Shown piece after piece: positions 26,001 through 39,900 of a stretch of 64,000 nt of DNA. Within the stretch, counting starts at the first letter, position 1. Each line of letters begins with the position of its first letter. Under the pieces are notes generated by a model, which was given only the letters and a program-made list of their open reading frames with translations, made no database searches and had not been told where the DNA came from. The stretch is from Balaenoptera acutorostrata (lineage: Eukaryota > Chordata > Mammalia > Artiodactyla > Balaenopteridae). The DNA is taken from positions 26,309,268 to 26,373,267 of the forward strand of contig NC_080074.1 in assembly GCF_949987535.1 (NCBI RefSeq), given 5' to 3'. Both the position numbers and the translations under genes were made by a program.

Positions 26001-29000
26001 CTATGTCTGTGGATGTCAAGGACTCAGACCAAATATGCTGACTTCCCAAATCAGACCGCAAGAGCATCTCCCTGGGTCGTGTCACTCTTCTGAAATGGAA
26101 TGGCCACTGCTGCCTGACACCAAATCTCAGGATGACAGGAGAAGACAAATTCCTGTATTCAGGGTTTGTCAAGTGCTTCCCAGCTACCAGCTAGCGCAAG
26201 CAGAGTTCCGTCAAGGGAGGGGGCACCTGAAGCATCCTCCAGATCAGTATTTAGAAAGTGAAAGTAGGGGAATTCCCTGGCGGTCCAGTGGTTAGGACTT
26301 TGCACTTCCACTGTAGGGGGCATGGGTTTGATCCCTGGTCATGGAACTAGGATCCCATACGGCCAAAAAAAAAAAAAAAAAAAGTAAATGCTTGATCACC
26401 TGGAACTATGCCCTTTTTTTTCTTTCTTTTCTTTCTTTCTTGAGTTTGAACAAAAGTGCAAAGAACATCAAGTCCCTGTACATCAGGCTCCTGGCAAATA
26501 CTTAAGCTTGGTTCTTAAAATCAAGAAAGTTATTTTCAAAGATCCAAAGAGGACATGCCTATAGGGAAGTTAAGTTTTCAGTTGCACTTAAGTTTTCTAA
26601 CTAAAATAGGCTTTTATAAAAACAAAATTCTGTTTATTAAAAATTAAACAATTCAGGAAATGATGGTTGATCTTTCTTTCTTTGGTTGCCTATCAGGTAA
26701 ATATCTGGATGTCGAGTGTTTTTTCAGATGGGCCTCCTAGACCTTAGTAAGATCATTGGATTTTTAAGTGTGATGGGAAACCATCCAAAGGTTTTAAGCT
26801 AAGAATTGGTGTGACCTCATTTTTATTTTTAAAAGAGCACACTGTCTGCCTTGTGGAAGTAGACCACCAGAGACTAGAGTAGAAGTTGGAAGACCAGGTA
26901 GGAGGTTGTAGATGGTGATGTCTGGACTATAGTTGTAAGAAATGGTTCAATCAGGTAGAGCCAATCAGGATGGAGTGAATGTGGGGTATGCAGGAGAATG
27001 ATAAAACTGGAAAGTTGTTGATAAAAGAAAAGTAAATTTCCACAGGAGGGTTAAGGTGGCATGCAAGAAAGGGAACAAACACATACTGAATGCCACCCAT
27101 ATGCCAGGCTCTCCTTCTGAATTCCCCCAACCACACTGAGGTACTGTGTAACAGGTAAAAAAGGGATAGGAGGCCTCTTGTGATCTTGGTCCTGTCTGCC
27201 TCACCAGCCTGATCTCCATTCACTCTCCTTGTCACCAACCCCACCAAAGCATGGCATGTTCCATCAGCGTGGATCTGCTAATGATTCTCCATGCATGCCA
27301 GCCTACTTCACGTCCTTCTGCCTTGCACAGGTGGCTACCTCCACCTAGAATTCATCCCTTTGTTCAATAAGTAATATGGAGCGTCTACCCTGGGCCAGGC
27401 GTTTTGCTAGGCATCAGGATACAGTGGACAGTGAAAAGAGCTTTTCCTTCCCTGAGCTTACAGTCCATTAGGAAAGACATACACTTAGCAAGTATTACCA
27501 CAGTCAATTATCAGGGAGATTAAGTAGTATACAGGGAAAGTACCAGGTGCTATGAGGCTGTAAAACAAGGGATCTTAAATTAGATTTGGTGGGAAAAGGG
27601 CAGTTAGGGAGAGCTTCCCTAAAGTCCTGTGTCTGTTGAGTTAAGGAGGATAAGTAGGAGTTGGATAGCTAGGCAAAGAGAAAAGGAGGAGGCTCCTGGC
27701 CATTAGGAACAGTGTGTACAAAGGTCCTGAGGTGGAAAGGGACATGGTGTATTCAAAGAACTAAAAGGCCAGTGTGTCACGGACATAGCGAATGAGAGGG
27801 AGAGTGACCCAAGATAAACCTGGAGGGCCAGGGAGAAAGATTATGCAGAACCGTCTTGTGGATTTTGGTCTTTAGCCTAAGAGCCACAGGAAACCGCTGA
27901 AAGGTTTCTACAAGGGAATGATGTGATCGTATTGGCATTTTTTAAAAGAATATCTGGTTGCTCTGTGGAGGATGGTTTGGGAGGGGAACTGAAAGAGACG
28001 AGTAATGGGACAGAGAGAGGCAGTAAGAGTGAGTCTCCAGCCCGTACAGCGTATTGGATTGCTGTGATAAGGAAAACTGGGAGAGGTGCAGCTTTAGGAG
28101 AAAAATCAGGAATTTAGGTTCAGATGTGCATATTGAATGTGTGGTGCCTATAAATCATCAAAATGGGGTCATCAAGGAGGCAGTTGATGTCAGGAGCTGG
28201 ATGTCAGAAGGAAGACTGGACTAGAGGCGTATCCTGAGGAGTCATCAGCCTCGAGACGATGACCAAAGCTAGGAGACTGGCTGAGGGTGCCCAGGGAGAC
28301 CGCAGAGTTCCCTGTCAAACACCTGTAGTTGTTCCAATAGCGCCTTAGTCATCACCTCTGCAAAGCCTTCCCTGCTACCCAAATAAGGTAATTAACTACT
28401 TCTATGTTACTTAGCTATCTTACATTTATTATATCATATGGTAATTATTACCTGACTTTATGTCTCACCTCGATTAGATGTGAGCCCTTGCAAGTGAAGT
28501 GTACTTTGTGTGCCCGGTTCATGGCGTAGTACCTCGAAGGCTCCCAGTAAATGTTACTTAAATAAACTGAAGTGATGTGGCCTTTGGACCTCAAAGTTGC
28601 ATCCCACAGTTAACACAAGAAGTAAATAGTGTGGCAAGGTCTAACACACCAGAAATCTCTTCTGTTGGAGAGTTTTTTCCCTTAGAAATTATTTCCAGTC
28701 ATTGGGGAAATGGTGCTTGTTTAATGCAAATTTGCTGTCTGGTAATGTCCACCTTCCATAAAGAAAAGAATACTTGGCTTAACTGTGGTTTTCTGCGAGG
28801 AAGATGCTGATTCTTCCACTAGCCACGTCACAAAGGCAGAGCTAGAACGTCTCCACTCGATGCTGTAGGCAAATGTGTGTGGTCTATGAGAAATGTGTTA
28901 TCAGCTGATAAACATTGTTTTGGCAGAACCCCACACAAGAGAGAGCCAGGAATGATTAAATGAAAGAACAGCATATGTGACATGATTTGCACAGTCGAGT

Positions 29001-32000
29001 CACATTCCACGTGCTCCCAGGGCTCCAGAAAAATCAGACGGCAATCCTCAAATTAGCCATCTGCCTCTCGACTTTCTGTTACTTTTTCCAGTGAAAAGTT
29101 GGGGAGGGAGAGAGGGCAGGGGGGACAGTAATATTTTATGAATGTTTACTTGGAACCTGAGCCTATGTTCTCATAGCGTAGTCCTTCAGAGAACAGGAAC
29201 AGAGGCCAGAGGTGACATGGTGGTGAAGGGTTCCATCCTTAGCCACACTTGGGTCTGATACCAAGTCACCATTTAGTACAGAGCCTGTTATCTAAAGCAA
29301 ATTATCTAACAGTTCAAATCCTCACATTGCTTTTCTGTAAATGGTGATGGTGTGTGATGTTGGGATTGGGGGAATGGAGTGTAAGATCCAATGTATATTC
29401 CATGGGGTACCTCTGAGGATGAGAAGTGATGATACTTGCAAAGAAAGCATTCAGCATAGTTGGCTGATAACGTAGTAAATGTTAAATCAGCGGCAGCTAG
29501 TTGGGGCAGTGATGATAGAATAGTAGAGGTAACTGAGGCAGGTTTTGTTTGGTTTAGAGAGAGAGGGGCTGTTTCTATTTTATTTTGGTTTTGGTATATA
29601 ATGAAACTTTGAGAAATATACTAGTTTTAAAATTTTATTTGTAAACTGGATATCTTCCTTTTAACATCCATATGAGTGCATTTTCTAAAAGGCACTGAAG
29701 CCATTTAGTAGGAAGATACATTTCTGAGAATGATTATTGTGGGGAAGGTGAGTGGTTTTTAAAGTTATCTCCTTGACCTGCTCTGGATTCATCAAAATAT
29801 GCCTATTTGTATCATTTTTTTTGATGGAATTTTTCATTTTAGAGTCATTATTTAAAAGTTAAAATATACTTAAAATAAGAGTGAATAATACAATGAAACT
29901 GCATATTCAGTCACCCAGACTCAAAAATTACCAAGATTCTGCCACAAATTTTCCTGTTTTCTAAAGTACTTTAAAACAAATTGCAAATATCAGGTCATTT
30001 TACTCCTACCTACTTTAGTATGCTTCTCTTAAAAAAAGGAAAATGGGGCTTCCGTGGTGGCGCAGTGGTTGAGAGTCTGCCTGCCAATGCAGGGGACACG
30101 GGTTCGAGCCCTGGTCCGGGAAGATCCCACATGCCGCGGAGCAACTGGGTCCGTGAGCCACAATTACTGAGCCTGCGCGTCTGGAGCCTGTGCTCCGCAA
30201 CAAGAGAGGCCACGATAGTGAGAGGCCCGCGCACGGCGATGAAGAGTGGCCCCCGCTTGCCGCAACTAGAGAAAGCCCTTGCACAGAAACGAAGACCCAA
30301 CACAGCCATAAATAAATAAATAAATAAATAAAAGATGCCTTTCCACAACAGAATCCTTTAAAAAAAAAAAAAAAAAGGAAAATGCACATTTTCTTATACA
30401 ATCGCATTCCCATTATTATGATGGATTTTATCATGATAGAGATTTAAATTTATTATTAAATTCTGTCTCTCTACAAACACACACATATACACACACAATA
30501 CCTAAAATGTGCCTCTCCCTCTTGAGTATGCAAAACAAAATGGGCGATACCAGTGATGATTCTGAGTTACCATAGAATTTTTTTTAGAGGGAGGTGTGGT
30601 TGCAAAAACGGAGAACAAGAATGTGTTTTTCTGAGCAGGCTTTCCCCCTGTTTGACCCATTTCCATCTACATTCAAGTCGCATAGCTCCTGATGAACTGA
30701 GGGTTTAGAACAGAAAATGTGATGGGCCGAATAGGTAGGGGAGCCCTAACAACCACTGAAGGCTATTTCCCTTATTAACCACTCCTTCAGCACCTGTTTA
30801 TGACACCAAAAATATGTTTCCTTTACTCCAGTGCCCTTTCTAGAATATTTAGTAACCTAAAAATATTCAGTATTCTATGCTGTAAATTTGGATTTGAAAC
30901 TTGATTCTTGGAATATTTTTAAATTCTAGGATTATATCTCAGGAAACTCCTTGGTTATATAAATAATAATAATTATTAATTGCATGAATAGCCCTTAAAC
31001 CAAACAAAAATAGCTCCAAATTTAGGAGACTTCAAAAGCCATTCAGTAGAAAGCGGTATTTTTGGAAAGAAAAAAAGCATTGTGTTTGCTAAAATGCCGC
31101 GTGTTCTCTAATGCCTGCTCTGATTATTTGTGCACGTAAACCTCAGAGTTGTTGCCTGTGACTAGCATTGTTGGAGGGTGGTGGAATCTGTTGCCATGGC
31201 AGAAGGAAAAGACATAAGAAAAAGGCAAAGAATAAAAGCTGACATCTGGTTGATAGAACTTTCTTCTGCCCCCAACAGTTCTGCCCCAGAAAGGGATGAA
31301 TGGCTAGAAGCGATTTCCAGGTCAATAGAAGAGTATGCCAAGAAAAGAATCACATTCTGTCCCAGTAGGAGTCTTGATGAGGTATTGTCTTTTCCTTCTT
31401 ATGTTTTTGCAGTGCATTTCAAATAGTTTTTACCTTAAAGAAACTTTTCCCAGGGGTTTAGAAAAGCAACATGTGTTTCACAGAAGGATTGGAGGTGTGT
31501 GCGTAATTTCAGAGCTAAATATTCATTCTATTAATGTCTAACTACAAGTCAATGATAGCATAGAGTGCATTCATATTTTTTCTAGTTATAAAACCTCATT
31601 GTAGAAAATACAATCTAGTTTAAGGAAGAAACTAATTGGCTGTTATTGCACTACCACAGGCATCTTTTAAAGTTAATTTTGCACTAGAGGATTGTTGGAA
31701 TGTAGCTAATCTTAATATCCTAATAACATGAAAAATATGATAGCTCATATTTCATCCACATCCTTCATGATACCATCAGCATTGTGAGCTGCCAGTCCAA
31801 ATAAAAAGGCTTGATGCTGTAGCAGGCAGTGTGCATAGAGATAATCAGAAGTCATTCTTCCACAGGCAGACTCAGAAAATAAAGACGAAGTTAGTCCTCT
31901 TGGATCCAAGGCTCCCATCTGGATTCCTGATACCAGAGCTACGATGTGTATGATCTGCACAAGTGAATTTACTCTGACCTGGAGACGACATCACTGCCGG

Positions 32001-33904
32001 GCCTGCGGAAAGGTTGGAGAGGATCACACTCACCTCCCTTGTGATTTTCAATAGCTCTACGCTGTACATAAAGAAGAAGCATGTTTCTCCTTGTAAACCA
32101 TTGGGGGGGGTGGGGGAGACGCTGAATTGTGGCTGGTATCTCCTCTAAATATTTAGGCACAAGGCAATCTTATTAGGGAACTTAGCTCCTCCTAGCCCAA
32201 GATTACTTCAGAATGTCAATAATAGATCATGTTCATTTTTAAAAAAACTAATAAATTCAAATTAAATAGATGCTCACATTTACAGATAATTACTGAAACT
32301 GCATTTATCTAAATACTAAGTTCTTAATAGGAGGAAACTTTCAGTGTTGAAGTTATCACTAGTGATGTTTCTAAGTCTTCGTGACGTTATTAGTAAAATG
32401 AGCATCGTAACAATGACATCAGAGAGTTATTGTAAAGATTTAATGGGTCATATTTAGACAGCATTTAATCTGGGCCAGACACTGGGAAGAGGCACAGCAG
32501 AGGTGTTCATAGTTGCAGCAGTGATGATGACAATGACGATGGTGACGAAGATGATAAATACAGCTAACACAGGACTTACTACACACCGGGCACTGTTCTA
32601 AACATTTTGCACATGTTAACGCCTTTAGTATATTATTAGCTGTAGTAAGCACTCGGTAATAATCTGTGGCCTCTTCAAGTGTGGTATTGTGTGTGAGTTC
32701 CCTACATGCCTGAGCTCCACTGAATTTTTATTCAGACTCAGTGACTATGAAAAGGTTTTGAAAAGTAGACAGAACTATAAATTGTAACATAACTGATGGT
32801 TTAGATACAAAGGTTATTCTAAATGAAATAATTCCAATGTGTTTTCAGATTGTATGCCAAGCTTGTTCATCAAATAAATATGGATTAGATTACCTGAAAA
32901 ATCAACCAGCAAGAGTATGTGAACATTGTTTCCAAGAACTGCAGAAATTAGGTAATATATAAGTAAAGATTTAATTGAAAATTCCATTATCCCCCAGATA
33001 CTTTCAAACAGCCTGCTGAAAGAATCATCTTAGGCACATTAGCAATATGATTGGTGATACTTCTCTCAAAATATTAAGTATCTTGCTTTCTTAACTTAGT
33101 TAAGCTTTCTTAACTCATATTTTGTGGTAATTCCAAGAAAGGTTGGACTGAAATTTATTTATACTCTGAAAACGGTTTTGCTGAGGATCCTGATTGTAGA
33201 AATGTAATCACAGGATAAAATGCTTGGAGTAGTTACAGGGGAACTTTAACTTCCAAATAATTTTCAAGTTTCTGGTTTCTAGTTTCACAACTGTGTGCTC
33301 ATTACAAATCATTTTTATCTATTAGTAAAGTACTTCTCTATGGAAACATACTAGGTGGCACTTTGTTAGCCTTATTCTAATCACTTGGACTGATGTAGTG
33401 AGGTTTTATTTTACATCTAAATGTGCAGCTTTTCGCCAACTACAAAGTGATAAATCATATCTGCCTGTTCGTTATTTGCAAGTATCCATCCCTACAGTTA
33501 AGGTGAATGCAGCTCAGGTCTATATTTTGGGACGAGATCCTGAAACTTATAGGATCTAAATTTTTAAAAGATTATCCTTCATGTTGATGAAGAATAGCTT
33601 TTCATCATGAGTGAGAATAGCTAAATGAATATAACTAGATGACAGGCCATTTCAGAATCCATATGTTTATAGAGGAATCGTTTGTTATTATCTGTATACA
33701 TTTTCCAAAAAGACACATCCACCTAATCTTTTGCCACCCTTATGTTCCTCCCTTTGTTCTCTGGGTATATAATATAGGCTCAAACATTCAAAATTCATTT
33801 TTGAATACTCCTCCCTCATCACACACACCCATTTGGTCAGTAAATCTTGTCAAATTTATGTTTGAAAAACCTGTCTTGCTCTTGAATTCTTTTTTTTTTT
33901 TTTT

Positions 33905-33939
<35 letters not shown>

Positions 33940-36900
33940 TGGCTGTGTTGGGTCTTCGTTTCTGTGCGAGGGCTTTCTCTAGTTGTGGCAAGCGGGGGCC
34001 TCTCTTCATCGCGGTGCGCGGGCCTCTCACTATCGCGGCCTCTCTTGTTGTGGAGCACAGGCTCCAGACGCGCAGGCTCAGTAATTGTGGCTCACGGGCC
34101 CAGTTGCTCCGTGGCATGTGGGATCTTCCCAGACCAGGGCTCGAACCCGTGTCCCCTGCATTGGCAGGCAGATTCTCAACCACTGCGCCACCAGGGAAGC
34201 CCCTCTTGAATTCTTTATCCACCTCAGCCCTAACAAAGCCTTCATTATCTTTCATGTGGACTACTGTCCTAATTTCCTAACAGGTTTTTCTGCTGCAAAT
34301 CCTTCCTCTTTGCTACTGCCAGATTTATTTTTCTAAATTCAGTCTGCTCGTGTTACTTCCCAGCCCAAAAGGCCTTTGATTTCCCACTGCCTAAAAGACA
34401 GTCCTTAGAACCAGCCATTTTTTTCCCAGCCTCACCTTCAAATAGATGATCTAATTTCATATCTGTGTGCTTTTGCTTATGCTGACTTGTCTTCATGGAG
34501 TGTTCTTCCTCCGCTTTTTAGCTTGGCAAACTCCTACTTACACCTTAATGCTAACTCAAAACTCTCATTCTTTTCCCAGCTTTCCTTGAACCTCTGCAGT
34601 GAAAATTAATTACTTCCTCATCTTGTCTTATAGTCCCTTTTCTAGCATTTTGTTCATTGTAATATTATTTGGTCATGTATCTAGATGCTAAATGATGTTG
34701 TCAGTTTGGTTTTTTTTAAAGTCAGGAGGGAAATTTTTTCAATTTTTTTTTAAGTTGGTAGTACATAAACATGTTTCATAATTCTTAAGGCACAAAAGGT
34801 CAATCCTTTCATATGGCTTGCAGTTGGAAAAGTATAAAATCATAGACAGTGGGAAGTCTTCCTCCCACTCAACTTCCAGCCTGGGGAAGTGTCATAAGTT
34901 TCTTAAGTATCCTTCCATGGATATTTTTGCAACAACGTTTATTGACTTGGATTAAATTGAATTGCAGAATGCTTGCCATTGGTTATATAAGTGTACCTGA
35001 TTTGTTTTAGATCACCAGCACTCTCCTAAGATTGGATCTCCTGGAAATCACAAATCTCCTTCAAGCACCTTATCGTCAGTCTTACATAGTATTCCATCAG
35101 GGAGGAAACAGAAAAAAATCCCAGCTGCTCTCAAAGAAGTAAGTGTTTCCATTAGACTTGCAACCTGATAGAGGCTGAATTATTCATACGCATATAATAC
35201 ACTATTTTTCTTTCATAAAGGAAGACGTCATTTCCCACCACTATTAAGACATGCATTTTAATACTGGTGATGGATGTGGTTGAGGCCTCACTATCTTGCT
35301 TGATCTCCCTTATGACCTGAGTCATTTAGAAAATGGCTGTTGAAAGGTTTGGAGAACATTTTATAGCAATGATAGAAAGGAAAGATAACTTGGACACGTG
35401 TGAATTTTTAAAATTACTTTGAGGAGACCCCTTCCTTTCTCCTTTGAGGAGAGGGAAGAAGTCTATAGAACATTTGGGGCATTTTATTAGCATTTACTCG
35501 TCTGCATGGCTTGTTTTTTATAGGCGTTAGTTGGTTATATACAGCTGATATCACTGATAGTACGGTGTTCTTCCTTTAACTTAAAAGAAAAAATTTTAAG
35601 TGGTAATAGACTACAGAGTTAGACCTGCCACTGGAGTAAATCCACAGGCATCAATGATATCCTATCCCAGTTCCTCAAATTCAGGTGTTCAGTCAGCCAG
35701 TGTCAAGAGTTTAGACAGTCCTGCCTTTCTGGTCACTCCTATTTTGATTTTTATTAATTAGTTCCATCCATGCTAGTTTCGTGGCCAGGAGAGTAGTTTT
35801 AAATTCTGTTCTCTTGCTTGGTTGCTGTGGAGGTCTTCTATCATGGAAAAGCAAACAGCTCTAAAAATTTGACCGGGATTATGTTTCTCATATAAAGTTG
35901 AGTGTATTTCATCATGGCCATTGAAACACTAGGAAGTGATTTATAGCCAATCTCATAATATAGTAAGAATAGGACTTACAGTTCCATTTGCCAAGTTTCA
36001 TGTGGAACTGGGTAAGCCAACTGAGTGAATACCCCTGAGCTCTATTTCTTCATCACAAAGTTCCTGAATCTAAATCTACATTCAAAAACTTTAAGGTTCT
36101 TAACCAACCAAATTAATGTTAAGTTCTCCGTAATTTTTCACCTCTCCATGCTGATGTCACATTTTATAAATATAATTCTTACCTGTGCTCCCCTCTTTAG
36201 TTGAAACTCCACAGCACTGGCTACCAAAACTCGTTATGGTCTATAGACTAGACTCAACCTAATTCCAATCCTTTTTTGTACATCTTTCCACCCAGCCACA
36301 CAAACAGGCCTTCCTGGCTGCAGCCATTTCTCCCTTGACTCCACTGGTTCTCAAAGCATCCTCCAGAGCGGCAGCAGCACCGCCTGGGAACTTATAGAAA
36401 TGCAGATTCCTGGACCCACCCACACTGTATGGAATCAGAAACTTTAACCAGAATTCTTGGTGATTCAGATATATGTCTACTAAAGTTTGAGAGCCATTGC
36501 CTTGCTCCTTTGTGGTCACACGGGGAAATTTATCCAGTTAAGTGCTATAGAAGTCAAAGTAGTCTCCTCAGAAAGCTGTGTTTTTTGTCTTTTTTTTAAA
36601 ACTGAGGTGAAATTCACATAACATATAATTAACCATTTTAAAATATACAATTCAGTAGTATTTGGTGTATTCACAGTGATGTGTAACTGCCATATTGCTC
36701 CAATTTCAAAACTTTTTCATCACCTCATAAGAATACCCGTGTCTGCTAAGTAATCATTCCCCACTACCCCCTCCCTCCAACCCCTGGCAACCATGAATCT
36801 GCTCTATGTATCTGCCTCTTCTGGATCTATCATATAAAAGGAGTCATACAATATATGACCCTTGTGTCTGGCTTCTTTCACTTAGCACAATGTTTTTAAG

Positions 36901-39900
36901 GTTCATCTAAGTTATAGCATGTATCAGCACTTTGTTTCTTTTTATGTCTGAATAATACTCCTTTTTATGTGTGTACTACAACTTAGCCATTCATCTGTTG
37001 ATGGACACTTGGGTTGTTTCCACCTTTTGGCTATTGTGAATAATGCTGCTATAAACATTTGTGTACAGATTTCCATGTGGACTTATATGTTTCCATTTGT
37101 CTTGGTTATATACCTAGGAGTGAAATTGCTTGATCATACAGTAATTCTATGTTAACTTTTTGAGGAATTAGGAAGTTGTGTTCTTATTCCAGTGATGTTC
37201 AGTACATTTTTAGAAATTCCTCTTTTTTTTTTTTTTAATTTTTTTTTTATTTATTTATTTTATTATTTATGGCTGTGTTGGGTCTTCGTTTCTGTGCGAG
37301 GGCTTTCTCTAGTTGTGGCAAGTGGGGGCCACTCTTCATCGCGATGCGCGGGCCTCTCACTATCGCGGCCTCTCTTGCTGCGGAGCACAGGCTTCAGACG
37401 CGCAGGCTCACAGTAATTGTGGCTCACGGGCCCAGTTGCTCCGCGGCATGTGGGATCTTCCCAGACCAGGACTCGAACCCGTGTGCCCTGCACTGGCAGG
37501 CAGATTCTCAACCACTGCGCCACCAGGGAAGCCCAGAAATTCCTCTTTTTTAGAATTACATACATTCAGAGCCTCAGCACCCTCAGTAATGGCAGGCTGC
37601 GTCTCTTGAGTTGGATTTCATTTATTTTTTATTTTTATTTTTTATTTGTTATTAATTTATTTTTAAATATTTATTTATTTATTTATTTTTGGCTGCTTTG
37701 GTTCTTTCTTGCTGTGCGTGGCTTTCTCTAGTTGCTGCGAGCGGGCGCTACTCTTTGGTGTGGTGCGTGGGCTTCTCATAGCGGTGGCTTCTATTGTTGC
37801 AGAGCATGGGCTCTAGGCACGCGGGCTTCAGTAGTTGTAGCTCATGGGCTCAGTAATTGTGGCTCGTGGGCTCTAGAGCGCTGGCTCAGTAGTTGTGGTG
37901 CACGGGCTTAGTTGCTCTGTGGCATGTGGGATCTTCCCGGACCAACGCTCGAAACCATGTCCCCTGCATTGGCAGGCGGATTCTTAACCACTGCGCCACC
38001 AGGGAAACCCATTTATTTTTTAAATAAATCATTAGAAGGAAAGTTTTGTGAATCAATTAGGTGATTAAGCTGGTTAACACCAATTTTGCTTTTAAAAAGA
38101 TAATAGAGGACTATGTATGACTATTTCAGTATTGGGATTAATCTTGTATGGCTAATAAATTAATTGTAAAATATTCCCAAAGAGTAATGTACAAAATATT
38201 TTGGGCAATGATAGTAACACTTAACATAAGTACATAGTGGGTATCCCAATGTGACTACATTTTAAGAGAAACCTCCTTTGAATGTAAACATTTTAGTTTT
38301 TTTTTTTTAATTACTTAGTAGTCTTATACAGGGATGTTATTTCTGTATACAAATGTACTTGCACTTGAGAGATATTTCTAATTTAACATTAGATATAAAT
38401 TTTCCACTTGGGACTTCTCTGGCAGTCCAGTGGTTAAGACTCCACGCTCCCAATGCAGGGGGCATGGGTTCGATCCCTGGTCAGGGAACTAAGATGCCGC
38501 ATGCCACTCGGTGTGGCCAATAAATAAATAAATAAATAAAATTTCCACTAAACAATATATCATCCTTTTTATGAAATGTATAAGAAATTAATACAATTAC
38601 TACATGATTAAAGATATACTTTAAAATTCATAGACCCCATCTCTCTTAGTCTTCTATTGCTTTGTACCAAATTACCACAAATGTAGTGGCTTAAAACAAC
38701 ACACATTTATTATCTCAGGAGCTTAGATGGGATCTCTTCAGGGCGGCAGTCAAGGTGTTGGCCGTTGGCCAGTGTTGAGTTCTCATCTGGAGGCTGACTA
38801 GGGAAAGATCTACCCTGCTCCTAGGGGCTGCCCTCAGCTCCTTGCCACGTGGGCTTCCCCACACGTCTGCTTACTTCTTCAAAGCCAGCATGGCAGAAAG
38901 TCTCTAGAGCCAGTCTGCTAGCAAGATGGAGTCTTATGTAATGTAATATAATCATGGGAGTGATAGCCCATCACCTTCACCATATTCTATCGGTTAGGAG
39001 CAGTCACAGGTCCTGCCCACACTGGAGTGGAGGAGACGCTACAACAGCCTGATTCTCAGTGGGAAGCCACCTTGGGAGTCTGTTCAACATACCAGCAATA
39101 AGGCAGTTCCTAAACTTGGCTTTTATATCTCTATTTTTCCTATATTTAAGAAGAGAAAAGTTTCAACTGCCACATTATAATCACTGAAGGCTTACTGTCT
39201 GTTACCTAGAGATTGAAATACTTTCAGCCTTTTATGAAGCAAAACAAGCTTCTTTTCTTTTAGACCAAAATTTGGGGAGCAGAAACTGATCTTTAAAATC
39301 ACCATTAAGGGACTTCCCTTATGGTCCAGTGGTTAAGAATTTGCCTTCCAATACAGGGGACTTGGGTTCGATCCCTGGTCAGGGAACAAAGATCGCACAT
39401 GCCGCGGGGCAACTAAGCCCGCGTGCCACAACTACAGAGCCCACATGCTCTGGAGCCCAAGAGCCACAACTAGAGAGAAGCCTGAGTGCTGCAACAAAGA
39501 GCCCTCACGCAGCAACGGAAGATCTTGCGTGCCGCAATAAGACCCGACACAGCCAAAAATAATAAATAAATAAATAAATATTTTTTAAAAATCATCATTA
39601 ATAATAGAATTTTCTGGGAATTCCCTGGTGGTCCAGTGGTTAGGATTCCGTGCTTTCACTGCCAGGGCCCGGGTTTGATCCCTGGTCAGGAAACTAAAAT
39701 CCCGCAAGCCACACAGGCATGACCAAAAAAAAAAAAAAAAAAGAATTTTCTATTTACTTTTCTATTGATATAGTTTTTAGAAATCCAAAAAGTTATTTCA
39801 GGAACTGAGTTAAAGGTTTAAGTAATTTTCCCTAACACCCAAAATAAGAATAGCAATAAACAACATATACTGTCCCAAAATACAGCTTTAAAAAGGCATT

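Larger units (their letters stand above)
25006..31278 (+). other. FGD6: FGD6 intron (6.3 kb)
   Basis: Contains a MIR, two SINEs (26267 and 30046), old mid-repetitive text at 26760-27000 and 27370-28100, and an L2-like 3' end at about 28330. The stretch 28580-30030 shows no exon or repeat I can name. Several 60-130 codon frames here lack any recognisable domain. Confidence 0.8.
32952..35010 (+). other. FGD6: FGD6 intron
   Basis: Mostly an L2 copy from about 33720 with a SINE inserted in it. 32952-33720 and 34725-35010 show nothing recognised. Confidence 0.8.

Noticed and set aside
33639..34280. 213-codon frame on the + strand
   Set aside because: It runs through an L2 fragment and an antisense SINE. 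The recognisable part is SINE translation that recurs at 10937, 30010 and 37269.
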